Numbered from the stretch's first letter, positions 15,492-25,945 are shown. The stretch is 64,000 bases of DNA from Martelella sp. HB161492 (GCF_013184775.1 NZ_JAATVV010000005.1:124001-188000), one strand, 5' to 3'. Notes: generated by a model not told the origin, from the sequence alone. Translations and numbers: made by a program.

Positions 15492-16604
15492 TTAAGCATC
15501 GAGGACGTCCAGCAATCGTCGGTCGCAAGCCTCCTGGGTAAAACTTGAGACAAAACGCAAATACCCCTCTTTGCCCCAGTTTCTCACAGTTTCGGGAGAG
15601 ACCAGACAAGTCTGAATGACTTTGGAGAGAGCCTCTTCATCTGCCGGGGGAACAAGTGCGCCGGTTTTCCTATCAACGACAATTTCTCGAAGGCCACCGT
15701 GGTTCGTTGCTATAACAGCGCATTCGTATGCCATGCCTTCAATGGCAACGCGTCCAAAAGGTTCAGGCAGCGTAGAGGGGACCACAACAACATCAGCAGC
15801 GATATATTCAGCGCTTGGGTCTTCAACAAAGTCGATCATTTCGACGATATTACCCAGACCTTTCCGCTTGATTTCAGCGGTAAGGTCGTCACGAAAATGG
15901 ACCTGGTCCTTGTAAACACCGCCGACGATACGCACTGACAAACGCTGCCTTACCCCCTCAGGCAATAATGCACAGGCCCCAATGAGTTGGGCCTGCCCCT
16001 TCCAAGAATTCAACCGACCGATGCATAGAAGTTTAAGCCTTTCCGAACCATCATAACGCTGCTTTTCATAGGTAGCCGGAATGCTAAAGCCGTTGTAAAC
16101 AACTGCCTGTGCTTGGTTAGCTGGCAAGCGAAATGCTTCCTTGGCCGCTTCTGAGTTGAACAGCACCTTTGCTCCACTCAAAAGCAGTAGTAAACGGATG
16201 ACCCTCATCGCCAACCCGACGGGTATTTCTCGAACGTGAACCACCACCTTCTTGCGGGTTAGAATTGCGGCAATTAGGAAGTCCAGAACAACTGCGGTGT
16301 CGATATAGATTCTATCGTTTGTCCAAACGTCACGAATGGCGCGAGCCACTGAAGCCAGATTGCGTGGCAGTCCGACTGTGACGTTCTTCGCGAAGTCCGC
16401 CTTGCGCAGAACCCAAAGGGGGCGGCTTTTCGCCTGTTTCAGATTCGCGTCGGCAATAAGCTCATCAATCGGTCCGGTCTCAGGAAGAAGTATCTCGGTT
16501 TGAAAACGGTCAGATCTTTCCAACGCGGCAACCGCTGCAACGAAACTCCTGTCTGAACCGTATTTTTCAACGTTTGGGTGGATACAGAGTATTTTCTTTT
16601 TCAA
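15492..16604 (-). CDS. GT4 glycosyltransferase
   Basis: Start is a TTG at 16602-16604 with AAAGG at an ideal distance upstream, giving 370 residues beginning (L)KKKILCIHPNVEKYGSDRSF; an upstream TTG at 16637 is less likely. The GT-B fold shows an N-terminal GSDRSF acceptor region, VVVHVREIP in the middle, and the GT4 C-terminal domain LLCIGRLNSWKGQAQLI with EPFGRVAIEGMAYECAVIAT (E-x7-E). It probably adds a sugar to the lipid-linked repeat unit. The gene is downstream of ugd1 on the same strand with a 123-bp gap and ends at its own terminator. Confidence 0.9.
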   Translation of the reverse strand: MKKKILCIHPNVEKYGSDRSFVAAVAALERSDRFQTEILLPETGPIDELIADANLKQAKSRPLWVLRKADFAKNVTVGLPRNLASVARAIRDVWTNDRIYIDTAVVLDFLIAAILTRKKVVVHVREIPVGLAMRVIRLLLLLSGAKVLFNSEAAKEAFRLPANQAQAVVYNGFSIPATYEKQRYDGSERLKLLCIGRLNSWKGQAQLIGACALLPEGVRQRLSVRIVGGVYKDQVHFRDDLTAEIKRKGLGNIVEMIDFVEDPSAEYIAADVVVVPSTLPEPFGRVAIEGMAYECAVIATNHGGLREIVVDRKTGALVPPADEEALSKVIQTCLVSPETVRNWGKEGYLRFVSSFTQEACDRRLLDVLDA

Positions 16605-16727
16605 AATTCGACCTTTCTCTGAAATAACGATTAGCAAATCGTATTCTATCTACCCAGAGTGCGGCATTTATTATTCCGCGGTGAATCTTCTAGTTGCCGG
16701 AAAACGGTCTATCAGATGCTTTATGCA

Positions 16728-17894
16728 TCAGTCGGCTCCGAACAAATCACGAGTAAATACCTTTTCCGCGACGTCAGATATTTCGGCGGTCAAGCGGTTT
16801 GCCACGATAATTTCCGCCTCAGCTTTGAAGGCATCCAGATCGCGCAGTACGCGTGAACCGAAGAACTTATCTTCTTCTAGAACCGGTTCGAAGACAATAA
16901 CTTCAATACCCTTGGCCTTGAGCCTTTTCATAATGCCCTGAACGGAAGATTGCCGGAAATTGTCAGATCCCGCCTTCATGACCAATCGGTGAATGCCAAC
17001 AACGCCGGGTTTGCGGGCTATGATCTGTTCGGCAAGAAAATCCTTGCGGGTGCGGTTGGCATCCACGATAGCCGCAATCAGGTTCTGTGGAACCTCTGAA
17101 TAGTTCGCAAGAAGCTGTTTCGTGTCCTTGGGTAGGCAGTATCCACCATAGCCGAATGATGGATTATTGTAGTGGTTGCCAATGCGGGGATCGAGGCTAA
17201 CGCCATCAACTATCTGGCGTGTATCGAGCCCGCGTGACAGCGCATAGCTATCCAGTTCATTGAAGAAGGCAACACGCATGGCCAGATAAGTGTTTGCGAA
17301 GAGCTTGATAGCTTCTGCTTCTGAAGGGTTCGTGAAAAGAATGTCCACGTCCTTCTTTATTGCCCCTTCAAGAAGCAATTGCGCAAATTGTTGAGCCTTG
17401 TCCGAGCGTTCGCCCACAATGATGCGGGATGGATACAGATTGTCGTAAAGCGCCCTTCCCTCTCGAAGGAATTCTGGTGAGAAGACAATATTTTTTGTGC
17501 CTAACTCAGCTCTAATACGCTCCACGTAGCCAACCGGAATTGTCGACTTTATGACGATCATCGCCTTGTCATTGCACTTCAGGACCTGATTGAGGACTAG
17601 CTCGACGCTTGATGTATCGAAGTAGTTATTGACAGGGTCATAGTTGGTTGGCGTAGCGACGATGACAAAATCGGCATTAGTGTAGGCTTCTTGTGGGTCG
17701 ATTGTAGCACTTAAGTCTAGTTTCCTATTAGAGAGGGCATCTTCAAGCTCCTTGTCAAGTATCGGGCAGGTACCAGCATTCACAAGATCTACACGCTTAC
17801 TGGAAACATCGACTGCTACAACATTGTGGTTTTGAGCAAGAAGTACGGCGTTAGAAAGACCCACGTATCCAAGGCCCGCTACAGCAATTTTCAT
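16728..17894 (-). CDS. ugd: UDP-glucose 6-dehydrogenase, cassette copy
   Basis: A 388-residue NAD-dependent UDP-sugar dehydrogenase: Rossmann motif [40 protein letters not shown], and the catalytic C253 in [12 protein letters not shown]. It oxidises UDP-glucose to UDP-glucuronate for acidic polysaccharide synthesis. A second gene at 35739-36905 encodes a protein of similar build with catalytic Cys at the same residue number and the same tail [10 protein letters not shown]. This copy uses more AT-rich codons than the other. It is followed on the same strand by the two glycosyltransferases. Confidence 0.95.
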   Translation of the reverse strand: MKIAVAGLGYVGLSNAVLLAQNHNVVAVDVSSKRVDLVNAGTCPILDKELEDALSNRKLDLSATIDPQEAYTNADFVIVATPTNYDPVNNYFDTSSVELVLNQVLKCNDKAMIVIKSTIPVGYVERIRAELGTKNIVFSPEFLREGRALYDNLYPSRIIVGERSDKAQQFAQLLLEGAIKKDVDILFTNPSEAEAIKLFANTYLAMRVAFFNELDSYALSRGLDTRQIVDGVSLDPRIGNHYNNPSFGYGGYCLPKDTKQLLANYSEVPQNLIAAIVDANRTRKDFLAEQIIARKPGVVGIHRLVMKAGSDNFRQSSVQGIMKRLKAKGIEVIVFEPVLEEDKFFGSRVLRDLDAFKAEAEIIVANRLTAEISDVAEKVFTRDLFGAD

Positions 17895-18435
17895 TCCAGA
17901 TACCCTATTTTAAGAATTCGTTTCGTTTAGAAAATTGTTTTCAAGGTCGGCTAGATCGCCTCGGTATATTGCCCTTTTGTCGTATTTTTCCGGTCTTGTG
18001 TCATCTCAAATCAAAAAAGTTCCAATAAAATCTGCCTAGGCAGAGAATCCTAGTTTTCGTAAACGGCTCAGATTGACATAAAAAGCCTCTCTGAATTGCC
18101 CTGAACATTGGGCCAAAAATCCTTGAAAATTTGTGATCGAAGAAAACAGCATAATTGCCGCTATGTAAAGGTAATCTTCCCCCTGAGCAGATTTCCCGGG
18201 CCACCTCTCCGCAATCTGCACATCAGCGTAATCACAATAAAAGCCTCGCCTGCCAATGCGGGTCCTTGCAACATCGTTCAAACCCAGTTTAAATCGCGCC
18301 AGGTGATAGGCTGCCGATTTGGTTGATGCTCGATTTTGATATTGCCCCAAATGATTCGATGACGAACACTTTATTCAATCTGATTCCGATAGACATTTGA
18401 GTACTACATTTGAATTTTTTTGAAAGGTTGATTGC
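17895..18435. other. Divergent intergenic region, ugd / sulfotransferase
   Basis: This AT-rich 541-bp region separates two genes transcribed outward and should hold both promoters. Two minus-strand frames (18001-18204 and 18036-18350) show no family features and no convincing starts. I see no RNA gene. Confidence 0.5.
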
Positions 18436-19308
18436 ATGAGAGAATCCTCTCCCAACTCCCGAAATAGCGTTTTTCTTATTGTTGGTTCGATGAAATCAGG
18501 GACCACATCGCTCTTCAATGATATGGCCAAGCATCCGGCAATATTCTCGCCGTCGGTCAAAGAACCTGATGATCTGGCAGACGATGCCGTACTGACTGAT
18601 GCGGGGCGGAAGAAATATTATAATCTTTTCAAAGGTGCCAAGCCGGATCAATGGATTGGGGAAGCTTCAACTGCCTACGCGAAGTATCCGGACATCAGCG
18701 GCGTACCCCAGCGCGCCCTCGAGATTCTCGGGCCCGAAACAAGGCTGATCTTCATCGGGCGTGATCCGGTGGAGCGGCTCCGAAGCCACTACCGTCACGA
18801 AATTCAAAACCGGAACTTTACCAAACCTCTACGTGAAGTGCTGACGGACTGGCCGATCCTAGAGCGTGTTTCCGATTATGATCTGCAGCTTGCTCAGTGG
18901 CTGGAAGTCTTCAGTCGTGACCAACTACTGGTCCTGAGAATGCAGGATTACAATCGGGAGCCGAAGACAACACTAAACAGAGTGTTCCGCTTTCTCAATT
19001 TGCCAGCGCTTGAAGAGGTTGGGCCAGTCGAAGTTGGAGAAGTAGCCAATAGCTCTGCTGGAAAAAGGCAGCCACACGGACTTATGCGGACGATCATGTA
19101 TTCCGACTTGATGCAGCGTAATATCAAGCCGCTTATCCCGCGAGTTCTTCGAAGCGCCCTGCAAAAATTACTCATACCAAAGGGCGTTAGCTGCTTTGAT
19201 GACGAGCTGCCGCCTGAGATGGAGCAAGAACTCCGCGCACGCATGACGAAAGCGACGAAGAACTTTGAGCAGTTTGCAGCTGAAGATTTACAACGCTATG
19301 CACTTTAG
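18436..19308 (+). CDS. PAPS-dependent sulfotransferase (carbohydrate type)
   Basis: The 290-residue product has the two PAPS-binding signatures of sulfotransferases: the 5'-phosphosulfate loop VGSMKSGTTSLFNDM near residue 20 and the 3'-phosphate motif IFIGRDPVERLRSHYRHEI near residue 115, with the Arg and Ser expected there. Later elements WLEVFSRDQLLVLRMQDYN and VFRFLNLP are also typical. It would transfer sulfate from PAPS to a hydroxyl of a sugar in the cytoplasm, before export. GAAAGG lies upstream of the ATG. It sits inside the polysaccharide cassette and about 9 kb from genes that make PAPS (cysD, cysNC) and remove PAP (cysQ). The natural acceptor, most likely the polysaccharide made here, is an inference. 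Confidence 0.9.
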   Translation: MRESSPNSRNSVFLIVGSMKSGTTSLFNDMAKHPAIFSPSVKEPDDLADDAVLTDAGRKKYYNLFKGAKPDQWIGEASTAYAKYPDISGVPQRALEILGPETRLIFIGRDPVERLRSHYRHEIQNRNFTKPLREVLTDWPILERVSDYDLQLAQWLEVFSRDQLLVLRMQDYNREPKTTLNRVFRFLNLPALEEVGPVEVGEVANSSAGKRQPHGLMRTIMYSDLMQRNIKPLIPRVLRSALQKLLIPKGVSCFDDELPPEMEQELRARMTKATKNFEQFAAEDLQRYAL

Positions 19309-19365
19309 AGCGTCTGGGGCACAGGCTGTAGTTAATCACTTCCAAGGCAAGTTGGGATAATAGAG

Positions 19366-19470
19366 GTGCAGGAGATCGCCATAGAGTGGCTTTCGTCATA
19401 CAACCCCGGACGGCCCAACATTGGCTTTGGCGGAATCAGATCCGCTCAGAGACTGAAGATGGCCGCCTGA
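19366..19470 (+). pseudogene. IS3-family orfB C-terminal remnant
   Basis: The frame reads EVQEIAIEWLSSYNPGRPNI then GFGGIRSAQRLKMAA and a stop at 19468-19470. It corresponds to the common IS3 tail (..ATEWLWTYNNERPNMGIGG..PAQKLKMAA). The following CCCCGCTAAAATGGGG resembles an IS end. Everything upstream is lost. It shows that the cassette itself has had an earlier IS insertion between the sulfotransferase and rfbC. Confidence 0.75.
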
Positions 19471-19702
19471 ATTCTATCGCTGAACCCCGCTAAAATGGGG
19501 GCATTGCAGTTTCCCGAGAAACTTGGCTCTTCGCGGATGGATTCCATGATTAGTATTCAGTCGGTAAAATTAACCTGTATTTCAAAAACAACTTGCGCTC
19601 AGAAGGGGATTTAGCGTCTAAAGGGATCAATCTATTTTATATTATTTACACAGCATGAATTTTCGGTATCAGCAATTATTTCACGTAAATTGGAGTTGAA
19701 CT

Positions 19703-20263
19703 GTGCAGTTCAAAGACACCAAGATCAACGGCGTTAAAATAATTTCGCCGGTTCGCCGTGGCGACCATCGCGGCTATTTCAGCGAAGTGTTCAAAGACAA
19801 CTGGTTTTGCGAAAACGTCGCGGATGTACGCTTTGTACAGGACAATGAGTCCCTTTCCATTGAGCCAGGCACCGTACGCGGCCTTCACTTCCAATTGGAC
19901 CCCTTTGCCCAAGGCAAGCTTGTGCGGTGTATCAGCGGCGCCCTTTGGGATGTTGCCGTTGATCTCCGCCGGGAATCCCCGACTTACGGAAAGTGGTTTG
20001 GTTGCGAGCTTTCTGCTGAAAACGGCACCCAGCTGTGGTTGCCGGCAGGCATGGCACACGGTTTCATGACAATCGCCCCTGGTACGATCATTTTCTACAA
20101 GGTCACGGCACCTTACAGTGCAGAAAACGATCGCGGGCTGCGCTGGGACGATCCGGAAATTGGCATCGAGTGGCCGAATACAGCAAGCCCGATTTTATCT
20201 GAAAAGGATGAGAAGCAGCCACTTTTGCGGGACCTTCCTACATATTTCCATGTCGCTGTATAG
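19703..20263 (+). CDS. rfbC: dTDP-4-dehydrorhamnose 3,5-epimerase, cassette copy
   Basis: A 186-residue cupin-fold epimerase with the family core: [48 protein letters not shown] (catalytic His in GLHFQ), [20 protein letters not shown] and [21 protein letters not shown]. It catalyses the third step of dTDP-L-rhamnose synthesis. First gene of a tight rfbCBDA operon. The AT-rich stretch 19616-19700 upstream (TATTTTATATTATTTACACA) probably contains the operon promoter. A second rfbC is at 35071-35628. Confidence 0.96.
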   Translation: MQFKDTKINGVKIISPVRRGDHRGYFSEVFKDNWFCENVADVRFVQDNESLSIEPGTVRGLHFQLDPFAQGKLVRCISGALWDVAVDLRRESPTYGKWFGCELSAENGTQLWLPAGMAHGFMTIAPGTIIFYKVTAPYSAENDRGLRWDDPEIGIEWPNTASPILSEKDEKQPLLRDLPTYFHVAV

Positions 20264-20274
20264 GAGAATGCATA

Positions 20275-21330
20275 GTGCGGGTATTGGTAACTGGAGGTGC
20301 AGGCTTTATCGGTTCTGCACTCGTGCGCTATCTGGTCAGTGAAGTTGGCTGTGAAGTTTTGAACATCGATAAGCTGACCTATGCAGGTAATCTTGCATCG
20401 CTGAAGCCGGTTGAAAACAATCCGAACCACCGTTTCCTTAAGGCTGATATTTGCGACCAGAACGCAATATCTGAAGCATTCGAGAGCTTTAAGCCGGACT
20501 ACGTCATGCATCTGGCGGCCGAAAGCCATGTGGACCGATCGATAACCGGGGCAGGTGACTTTGTGAATACAAATGTGATCGGCACCTTCAATATGCTGGA
20601 AGCGGCACGCCGTTATCGAAACAACCTGCCGGAACCGCGCAAATCCACCTTCCGCATGCTGCATGTTTCCACCGACGAGGTCTATGGATCTCTGGGTGAA
20701 AAGGGTCTCTTTGAGGAAACCACACCTTACGATCCATCGTCACCTTATTCTGCCTCTAAGGCGGCGAGCGACCATCTGGTTTCGGCCTGGCAGAGAACTT
20801 ATGGTTTTCCGGCGGTTATTTCCAACTGCTCAAATAACTATGGGCCGTTCCACTTCCCTGAAAAGCTGATCCCGTTGACTATCCTCAACGTCCTTGACGG
20901 CAAGCCTTTGCCAGTCTACGGCAACGGCGCGAACATTCGTGACTGGCTCTATGTGGAAGACCACGTCCGCGCTTTGTGGCTGATCGTCCGCGATGGTCGC
21001 CTCGGTGAGAGATACAATGTCGGAGGCCGCAACGAGCGTCGCAACATTGATGTTGTCAAACGAGTTTGTTCGATCATGGACGATCTTCGCCCAGAGAGCG
21101 CACCATACGAGGATCTGATTGCTCACGTTACTGATCGACCAGGGCACGATGCGCGCTACGCCATTGACGCAACCAAACTGGAATCCGAACTTGGTTGGAG
21201 GGCGCAGGAAAATTTCGACACCGGCATTCGCAAAACTGTTGAATGGTATTTGAATAACGAGTGGTGGTGGAAACCGCTTCGTGAAGGTGTTTATTCCGGC
21301 GAACGTCTTGGTGTTTTGAAAAAGGCTTGA
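20275..21330 (+). CDS. rfbB: dTDP-glucose 4,6-dehydratase, cassette copy
   Basis: A 351-residue short-chain-type dehydratase starting at GTG with AGGAGA upstream: [15 protein letters not shown] (NAD site), [20 protein letters not shown] (catalytic Asp-Glu), [12 protein letters not shown] (YxxxK), [10 protein letters not shown] and [14 protein letters not shown]. It converts dTDP-glucose to the 4-keto-6-deoxy intermediate. Ten bases separate it from rfbC and its stop overlaps the first possible start of rfbD, so the operon is translationally coupled. Confidence 0.96.
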   Translation: MRVLVTGGAGFIGSALVRYLVSEVGCEVLNIDKLTYAGNLASLKPVENNPNHRFLKADICDQNAISEAFESFKPDYVMHLAAESHVDRSITGAGDFVNTNVIGTFNMLEAARRYRNNLPEPRKSTFRMLHVSTDEVYGSLGEKGLFEETTPYDPSSPYSASKAASDHLVSAWQRTYGFPAVISNCSNNYGPFHFPEKLIPLTILNVLDGKPLPVYGNGANIRDWLYVEDHVRALWLIVRDGRLGERYNVGGRNERRNIDVVKRVCSIMDDLRPESAPYEDLIAHVTDRPGHDARYAIDATKLESELGWRAQENFDTGIRKTVEWYLNNEWWWKPLREGVYSGERLGVLKKA

Positions 21331-21332
21331 TT

Positions 21333-22226
21333 GTGAAACTGGCAGTAACTGGCAAAAACGGACAAGTCACACGCTCACTTCAGGCGTTGGCGAGCCCAGA
21401 TCTTCAAATTGAGGCCACCGGAAGACCGGAACTGGATCTGGCAGATCCAGGAAGTGTTGTATCGGCCCTGAGCGACGTTCAAGCGGATGCAGTGATCTCC
21501 GCTGCGGCCTACACTGCGGTGGACAAGGCGGAAAGCGAGAGCGAAATTGCTTCTGCCGTCAATCGCGATGGTGCAGGCACCGTTGCAGCTGCGGCGAAAA
21601 AGCTAGGCATTCCAGTTCTTCACCTCTCCACGGACTATGTTTTCGACGGCTGCAAAAACGGACTCTACGTAGAAACTGACGGCTCTGGCCCCATCTCGGT
21701 CTATGGCAAGTCCAAGCTGGAGGGCGAGCAGGCAATTGCCGCGGCGACCCCCAATTTTGCGATGTTCCGTACAGCATGGGTTTATTCAGTCTACGGCAAC
21801 AACTTGGTGAAAGCGATGCTGCGGCTTGCAGAAACCCGCAACGAACTGAATGTTGTGTCAAATCAGGTCGGTTGCCCGACCAGTGCGCACGATTTCGCCA
21901 CCTCACTGGTGGATGCGGCCAAACAAATGATTACAGGTTATGCCACCGAACTACGTGGCATATTTCACCTCGCAAGCTCAGGCGAAATGAACTGGGCGGG
22001 GTTCGCACGCTACATCTACGAACTTCGCGCGGAAAAGACCGGCAAATCGATGCTGGTGAACGATATCCCGACATCGCAATATCCCACACCGGCCAAACGC
22101 CCCGCCAACTCCCGCCTCGGCTGCTCCAAAATAAAATCTGCGTTCGGCATTACGATGCCGGACTGGCAAATTTCCACGCGTCAGGTTATTGAAACTCTAT
22201 TGGAAGAAACCGGAGAAACTTCATGA
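21333..22226 (+). CDS. rfbD: dTDP-4-dehydrorhamnose reductase, cassette copy
   Basis: Start taken at GTG 21333 ([15 protein letters not shown]); a TTG at 21327 overlapping the rfbB stop is possible. The roughly 297-residue product carries the NADPH site [40 protein letters not shown] (YxxxK) and [15 protein letters not shown] at the end, all typical of RfbD/RmlD. It performs the final reduction to dTDP-L-rhamnose. Overlaps rfbA in ATGA. Confidence 0.95.
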   Translation: MKLAVTGKNGQVTRSLQALASPDLQIEATGRPELDLADPGSVVSALSDVQADAVISAAAYTAVDKAESESEIASAVNRDGAGTVAAAAKKLGIPVLHLSTDYVFDGCKNGLYVETDGSGPISVYGKSKLEGEQAIAAATPNFAMFRTAWVYSVYGNNLVKAMLRLAETRNELNVVSNQVGCPTSAHDFATSLVDAAKQMITGYATELRGIFHLASSGEMNWAGFARYIYELRAEKTGKSMLVNDIPTSQYPTPAKRPANSRLGCSKIKSAFGITMPDWQISTRQVIETLLEETGETS

Positions 22227-23086
22227 AAGGTATCATTCTCGCGGGAGGCAGCGGCACGCGCCTTCATCCAATGACAATTGCAATCAGCAAGCAGATCATC
22301 CCGGTGTACGATAAACCGATGATCTACTACCCGCTGACGACGCTGATGTTGGCCGGGATCAACGAAATCCTGATCATTTCCACCCCGCACGATATGCCCA
22401 TGTTCCAGAAGCTTCTGGGCGACGGTTCACAATGGGGGATTTCCCTCAGCTATGCCGAACAGCCAAGTCCTGACGGGCTGGCGCAAGCCTACATGATCGG
22501 CGCAGATTTTGTAGCAGGCTCGCCTTCATGTCTGATCTTGGGAGACAACATCTACTATGGGCATAGACTTCCCGAGCTAATGACGGACGCACAGAACGTC
22601 GATCATGGTGCAACAGTCTTTGCCTACCACGTCACCGACCCCGAGCGTTATGGAGTAGTCGATTTTGATGAAAGCATGAAGGCAATTTCGATCGAGGAGA
22701 AACCGGAGAAACCGAAGTCCAACTGGGCGGTCACCGGGCTTTATTTCTACGATTCTGAGGTCGTTGATATCGTAGCAGATCTCAAACCTTCGGCACGCGG
22801 GGAATACGAGATCACTGACGTCAATCAGCATTATCTTGACCGCGGCAAACTCAAAGTATCCATCATGGGTCGTGGCTATGCCTGGCTCGACACCGGAACG
22901 CCCGAAAGCCTGCTGGAAGCCGGTGAATTCGTCCGAACGCTGGAAAAGCGCCAGGGTTTCAAAATGGCCTGCCCCGAAGAGATCGCCATGGCCAAGGGGT
23001 TCATTTCAAAAGCCGATTTTGCGAAGATTGCTGAAAATTCTGGAAAGGGAGACTATGGCAAATATTTGCGCGCGCTGGCTAGATAA
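22223..23086 (+). CDS. rfbA: Glucose-1-phosphate thymidylyltransferase (intact copy)
   Basis: A 287-residue nucleotidyltransferase with [69 protein letters not shown] and the C-terminal [19 protein letters not shown]. It makes dTDP-glucose from dTTP and glucose-1-phosphate, the entry step of rhamnose synthesis. Length is normal for RmlA. This is the only intact rfbA in the window: the paralogue at 32367-33176 is broken in several places, so both rhamnose operons appear to depend on this gene unless another copy lies elsewhere. Confidence 0.96.
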   Translation: MKGIILAGGSGTRLHPMTIAISKQIIPVYDKPMIYYPLTTLMLAGINEILIISTPHDMPMFQKLLGDGSQWGISLSYAEQPSPDGLAQAYMIGADFVAGSPSCLILGDNIYYGHRLPELMTDAQNVDHGATVFAYHVTDPERYGVVDFDESMKAISIEEKPEKPKSNWAVTGLYFYDSEVVDIVADLKPSARGEYEITDVNQHYLDRGKLKVSIMGRGYAWLDTGTPESLLEAGEFVRTLEKRQGFKMACPEEIAMAKGFISKADFAKIAENSGKGDYGKYLRALAR

Positions 23087-23181
23087 ATTTTGTTGATCTG
23101 AATTGAGATTATCAAAGCTTTGACCACGAATGTGGAGCAGATCAACACTTCTCTTCTGACGCTAAGGTAAGCTGGTTTCAT

Positions 23182-24498
23182 ATGTCATTTGGGTCCGATA
23201 ACGAAGATGATGGAATTGGGCGGGCAGTTTTGCTCGCAGCTTGGCTCGTTGCCATTTCTCTTGACAAGTATGCTGTATTTTTGGGGGCGGTCATCATCGC
23301 CTGGCAGATTTTGAAAACTGGCAAGCTTCAGCTCTCCGGACTTTATGTGACGCGACCTGTTTTGCTGCTCATTATCATCGGCGCGATAAGCGGGGGTTTT
23401 GAGCTCAGGTTCACTTTTTGGGACTACATGCGCGACGCAATTCTATTGTTGCGCGTGCCTTTGATTGCTATAGTGAGCGCCCTCATCGTCGGAAATCAAA
23501 TGTCTGAGCGCAACTTCGCCAGGGCTATTGTCATGGCCGGCACCTTCCTCGCTGCCGTTTATCTTATTCGGTATATGGGCATGGGGGGCGATGAACTGAC
23601 ACGGCGTGCGTTGCAAACTGGTGTCGGTCGCGGTTATGTGCTGGCCGTCTTCGCGATATTTACATTACTATTCGGACCCAATTTACGATGCGTCTCCTTC
23701 ACGAGCATACTATTTAAAACTGGTCTTTCGGCTATGTTGATGTATTCCGTTGTTGCGTCAACATCCCGAACTCTGCTCCTGTTGCTGGCATATTTTTTCG
23801 TCGCCAAAGTGTGGATTGCGCTGAGAGCTCCTTTTGGGTTCCTGCTCAGCATCGTAGTTGGAGTCGTTGCAATTTTGTCCTTCCCACCTGTTCTGGAAGG
23901 TATTGGCCGATTTGTAGATTCACTTGGCAACCCGCAGCTTAGCAGTTTTATCGGTGAGCTTGTGGCCAGCGATTTTGGTAGCTTTTCTCAGATCAACGAT
24001 GCCTACCGTGCATTCGAGGCTTCAAGGGGTTGGGAAACTTTCATCAACGGCAGCAGTTGGTCGTATTTGTTTGGGCAGGGCCTCGGGGCGCGGGTCGATC
24101 TTGGGGTCAGTGTCGTATTGGGCGCTCAATCCGCTAACCTAACAAGCTATACCACAGTTCCATTTGGCCACGTCGCCGGTGTGACTGCCCTGGTGAAATT
24201 CGGCGTGATTGGGTTCCTAATTTACTTCTGGACATTGTTTACACTGTCATGGCTAGGCCCGACTTCCCGCAAGCCGTTTTTCTCTGTAATTAACCATGGC
24301 TCCATCATTTTGTTGGCGCACATATTTCTGACTTTTCAGGGCCTTTTTTCAACGCTCAATCTTTTCACGGCCACACTGGCGCTTGCCTCGGCCAGCACAA
24401 CCCTGCTGCATGCTGATGCAAAACAATCCAAATTGGCTACGGAGCCTGCCACAGGGCAACCCTGCAAGAATACGACAAAGGCGCTATCGCACGCATGA
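23182..24498 (+). CDS. Wzy-like O-antigen/exopolysaccharide polymerase
   Basis: A 438-residue integral membrane protein with about ten or more hydrophobic segments and a larger hydrophilic loop at about residues 240-330, the layout of Wzy/WaaL polymerases and ligases. Sequence is poorly conserved, as usual for the family. SFSQINDAYRAFEASRGWET followed by LFGQGLGARVDLG resembles the loop just before the last membrane segments in this family. It would join lipid-linked repeat units at the periplasmic face. It overlaps the flippase gene by 4 bp (ATGA), which supports the assignment. Substrate specificity unknown. Confidence 0.78.
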   Translation: MSFGSDNEDDGIGRAVLLAAWLVAISLDKYAVFLGAVIIAWQILKTGKLQLSGLYVTRPVLLLIIIGAISGGFELRFTFWDYMRDAILLLRVPLIAIVSALIVGNQMSERNFARAIVMAGTFLAAVYLIRYMGMGGDELTRRALQTGVGRGYVLAVFAIFTLLFGPNLRCVSFTSILFKTGLSAMLMYSVVASTSRTLLLLLAYFFVAKVWIALRAPFGFLLSIVVGVVAILSFPPVLEGIGRFVDSLGNPQLSSFIGELVASDFGSFSQINDAYRAFEASRGWETFINGSSWSYLFGQGLGARVDLGVSVVLGAQSANLTSYTTVPFGHVAGVTALVKFGVIGFLIYFWTLFTLSWLGPTSRKPFFSVINHGSIILLAHIFLTFQGLFSTLNLFTATLALASASTTLLHADAKQSKLATEPATGQPCKNTTKALSHA

Positions 24499-25772
24499 AG
24501 CTCGGAAGCCTCCTGAGATCAATGATGATGATGTTGCTAGGCTCAAGTGGTGCCATGGTCATCAGTTCTCTATCAGTCCTCCTTCTTACCCATTATGTGG
24601 GGCCTGAAGTCTATGGCATCTACCAAGCGGTAGATGCACTCGCTATGATTTTCGCAGTTGGCGGCCTATTCGCAGTCGATAAGGCATTCTTTATCAGCCG
24701 GTCTCGTGGTGAAGATGAGCGAATTGTCGCTATAGGATTGGTGGCCTTGGGCTGCTCCTGCATAGTTGCTCTCGGGGTGCTTTGGCTGCTCATCGAATTT
24801 GGAGGAATGCTCGACGGCGGCATGAGCATTATGATGGGAGCATATCTTCTGTTCTCTATTTTCTCGCGAGGGCTGTTTTCGCTTGCCCGAAGCTACCATA
24901 TCCGTGACACAAGATACCGCAAAGTGTACGTTGGTGAACTGATGCGCGCCATCGGTCTGCTGGTCGGGCGGACTGTTGCAGCATTCACAATGCCAAACCT
25001 CATGGGGTTACTCCTCAGTGGTCTGTTTGGTTCATTCTCGGGCACCCATCGGATCGTACGCGATCTTTACCCCTACATTCGGTCAGGATTTAGGAAAATT
25101 GGTGACCGGCGGTTTCGCGCGATGGCGTTCAAGCACAGGCGCTTCCTGCTGCTTGAAGGGTGGGGGGGCTTCATGCGTCCGCTGGGGCAGAGAGGTATCA
25201 TCATCCTGGTGGCTCCGCTGTTCGGGCCACAGCAAGCAGCGATCGCCTCAATGGCATTTCTATTGTTGCTCCAGCCTCTTCAGATCGCCGTGAACGCAGT
25301 GGTTGATGTCGTTCGCTCGAGGCTTGGACTGGCAATGCGCGGAGTTTCTATGAAGGGGGATCTCAGATATGCGCGGCTGATGCCCATTTGGGTCATCGGC
25401 ATAACACCCCTAGCGCTTATCGCGGGAATTACTCTCATCGAGCTTCTATCGCCGATCATTTTGGGAGATGGATGGCAAGACATCGGAACTGCGTCCATGT
25501 CCATGGCAGCGCTCATATACGGGCTTATGATTGCACGGGCACTGCAATCAGTTTATTCTCAGTTCTCACGACAGGATATGGCATTGCTAATTGACTCAAC
25601 AATGTCAATCGGCAGCCTCTCTCTGATATTTTTGTTTTGGCTATTGGGCCTTCCAATACGGCAGGTCTATTTCTGGACCGGACTCTCTTTGCTACTGTTT
25701 CTGTCGGGTTTTCTGATCCATTTTTACCTCTGGAAGAAAGCGGATCGGGGTTCCGATGAAATTTCTCCTTAA
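24495..25772 (+). CDS. Wzx-like polysaccharide flippase
   Basis: A 425-residue membrane protein with roughly 12 hydrophobic helices and the MATE/PST-family N-terminus (SSLSVLLLTHYVGPEVYGIY). Short charged loops carry arginines (FKHRRFLLLEGWGGFMRPLG, QRGIIILVAPLFGPQQAAIA), typical of Wzx. It would flip lipid-linked repeat units to the periplasm. Start overlaps the polymerase stop; the gene ends 72 bp before the right 96-bp border repeat, so polymerase and flippase close the cassette. Confidence 0.85.
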   Translation: MKLGSLLRSMMMMLLGSSGAMVISSLSVLLLTHYVGPEVYGIYQAVDALAMIFAVGGLFAVDKAFFISRSRGEDERIVAIGLVALGCSCIVALGVLWLLIEFGGMLDGGMSIMMGAYLLFSIFSRGLFSLARSYHIRDTRYRKVYVGELMRAIGLLVGRTVAAFTMPNLMGLLLSGLFGSFSGTHRIVRDLYPYIRSGFRKIGDRRFRAMAFKHRRFLLLEGWGGFMRPLGQRGIIILVAPLFGPQQAAIASMAFLLLLQPLQIAVNAVVDVVRSRLGLAMRGVSMKGDLRYARLMPIWVIGITPLALIAGITLIELLSPIILGDGWQDIGTASMSMAALIYGLMIARALQSVYSQFSRQDMALLIDSTMSIGSLSLIFLFWLLGLPIRQVYFWTGLSLLLFLSGFLIHFYLWKKADRGSDEISP

Positions 25773-25844
25773 TCAAGATCTTAATCGTGTGATTCACTAT
25801 TCCAATGTCCGTCGTCGAATGATTATGGACAGAATGGGGTCGGG

Positions 25845-25940
25845 TGACCTGCCACTGAACTTTCATCCGGCAGCGACTAGGGTTGAAACAATCTGAACCG
25901 CCCCAGTTTTCTGGACCAGCGGAGGGTGGAGTTTTCCGGC
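25845..25940 (-). repeat. 96-bp terminal inverted repeat, right copy
   Basis: Inverted partner of 13918-14013 (95 of 96 bases). It starts TGACCTGCCACTGAACTTTC; positions 25894-25940 are the IS3 right end (TGAACCGCCCCAGTTTTCTG) and 25845-25893 lie outside the IS3 inverted repeat. Sequence to the left of 25845 shows no match to the other side. Confidence 0.9.
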
Positions 25941-25945
25941 TCTGA

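Noticed and set aside
18036-18350. 104-codon minus-strand frame between ugd and the sulfotransferase
   Set aside because: No recognisable domain, no start signal, and it sits in a divergent promoter region.
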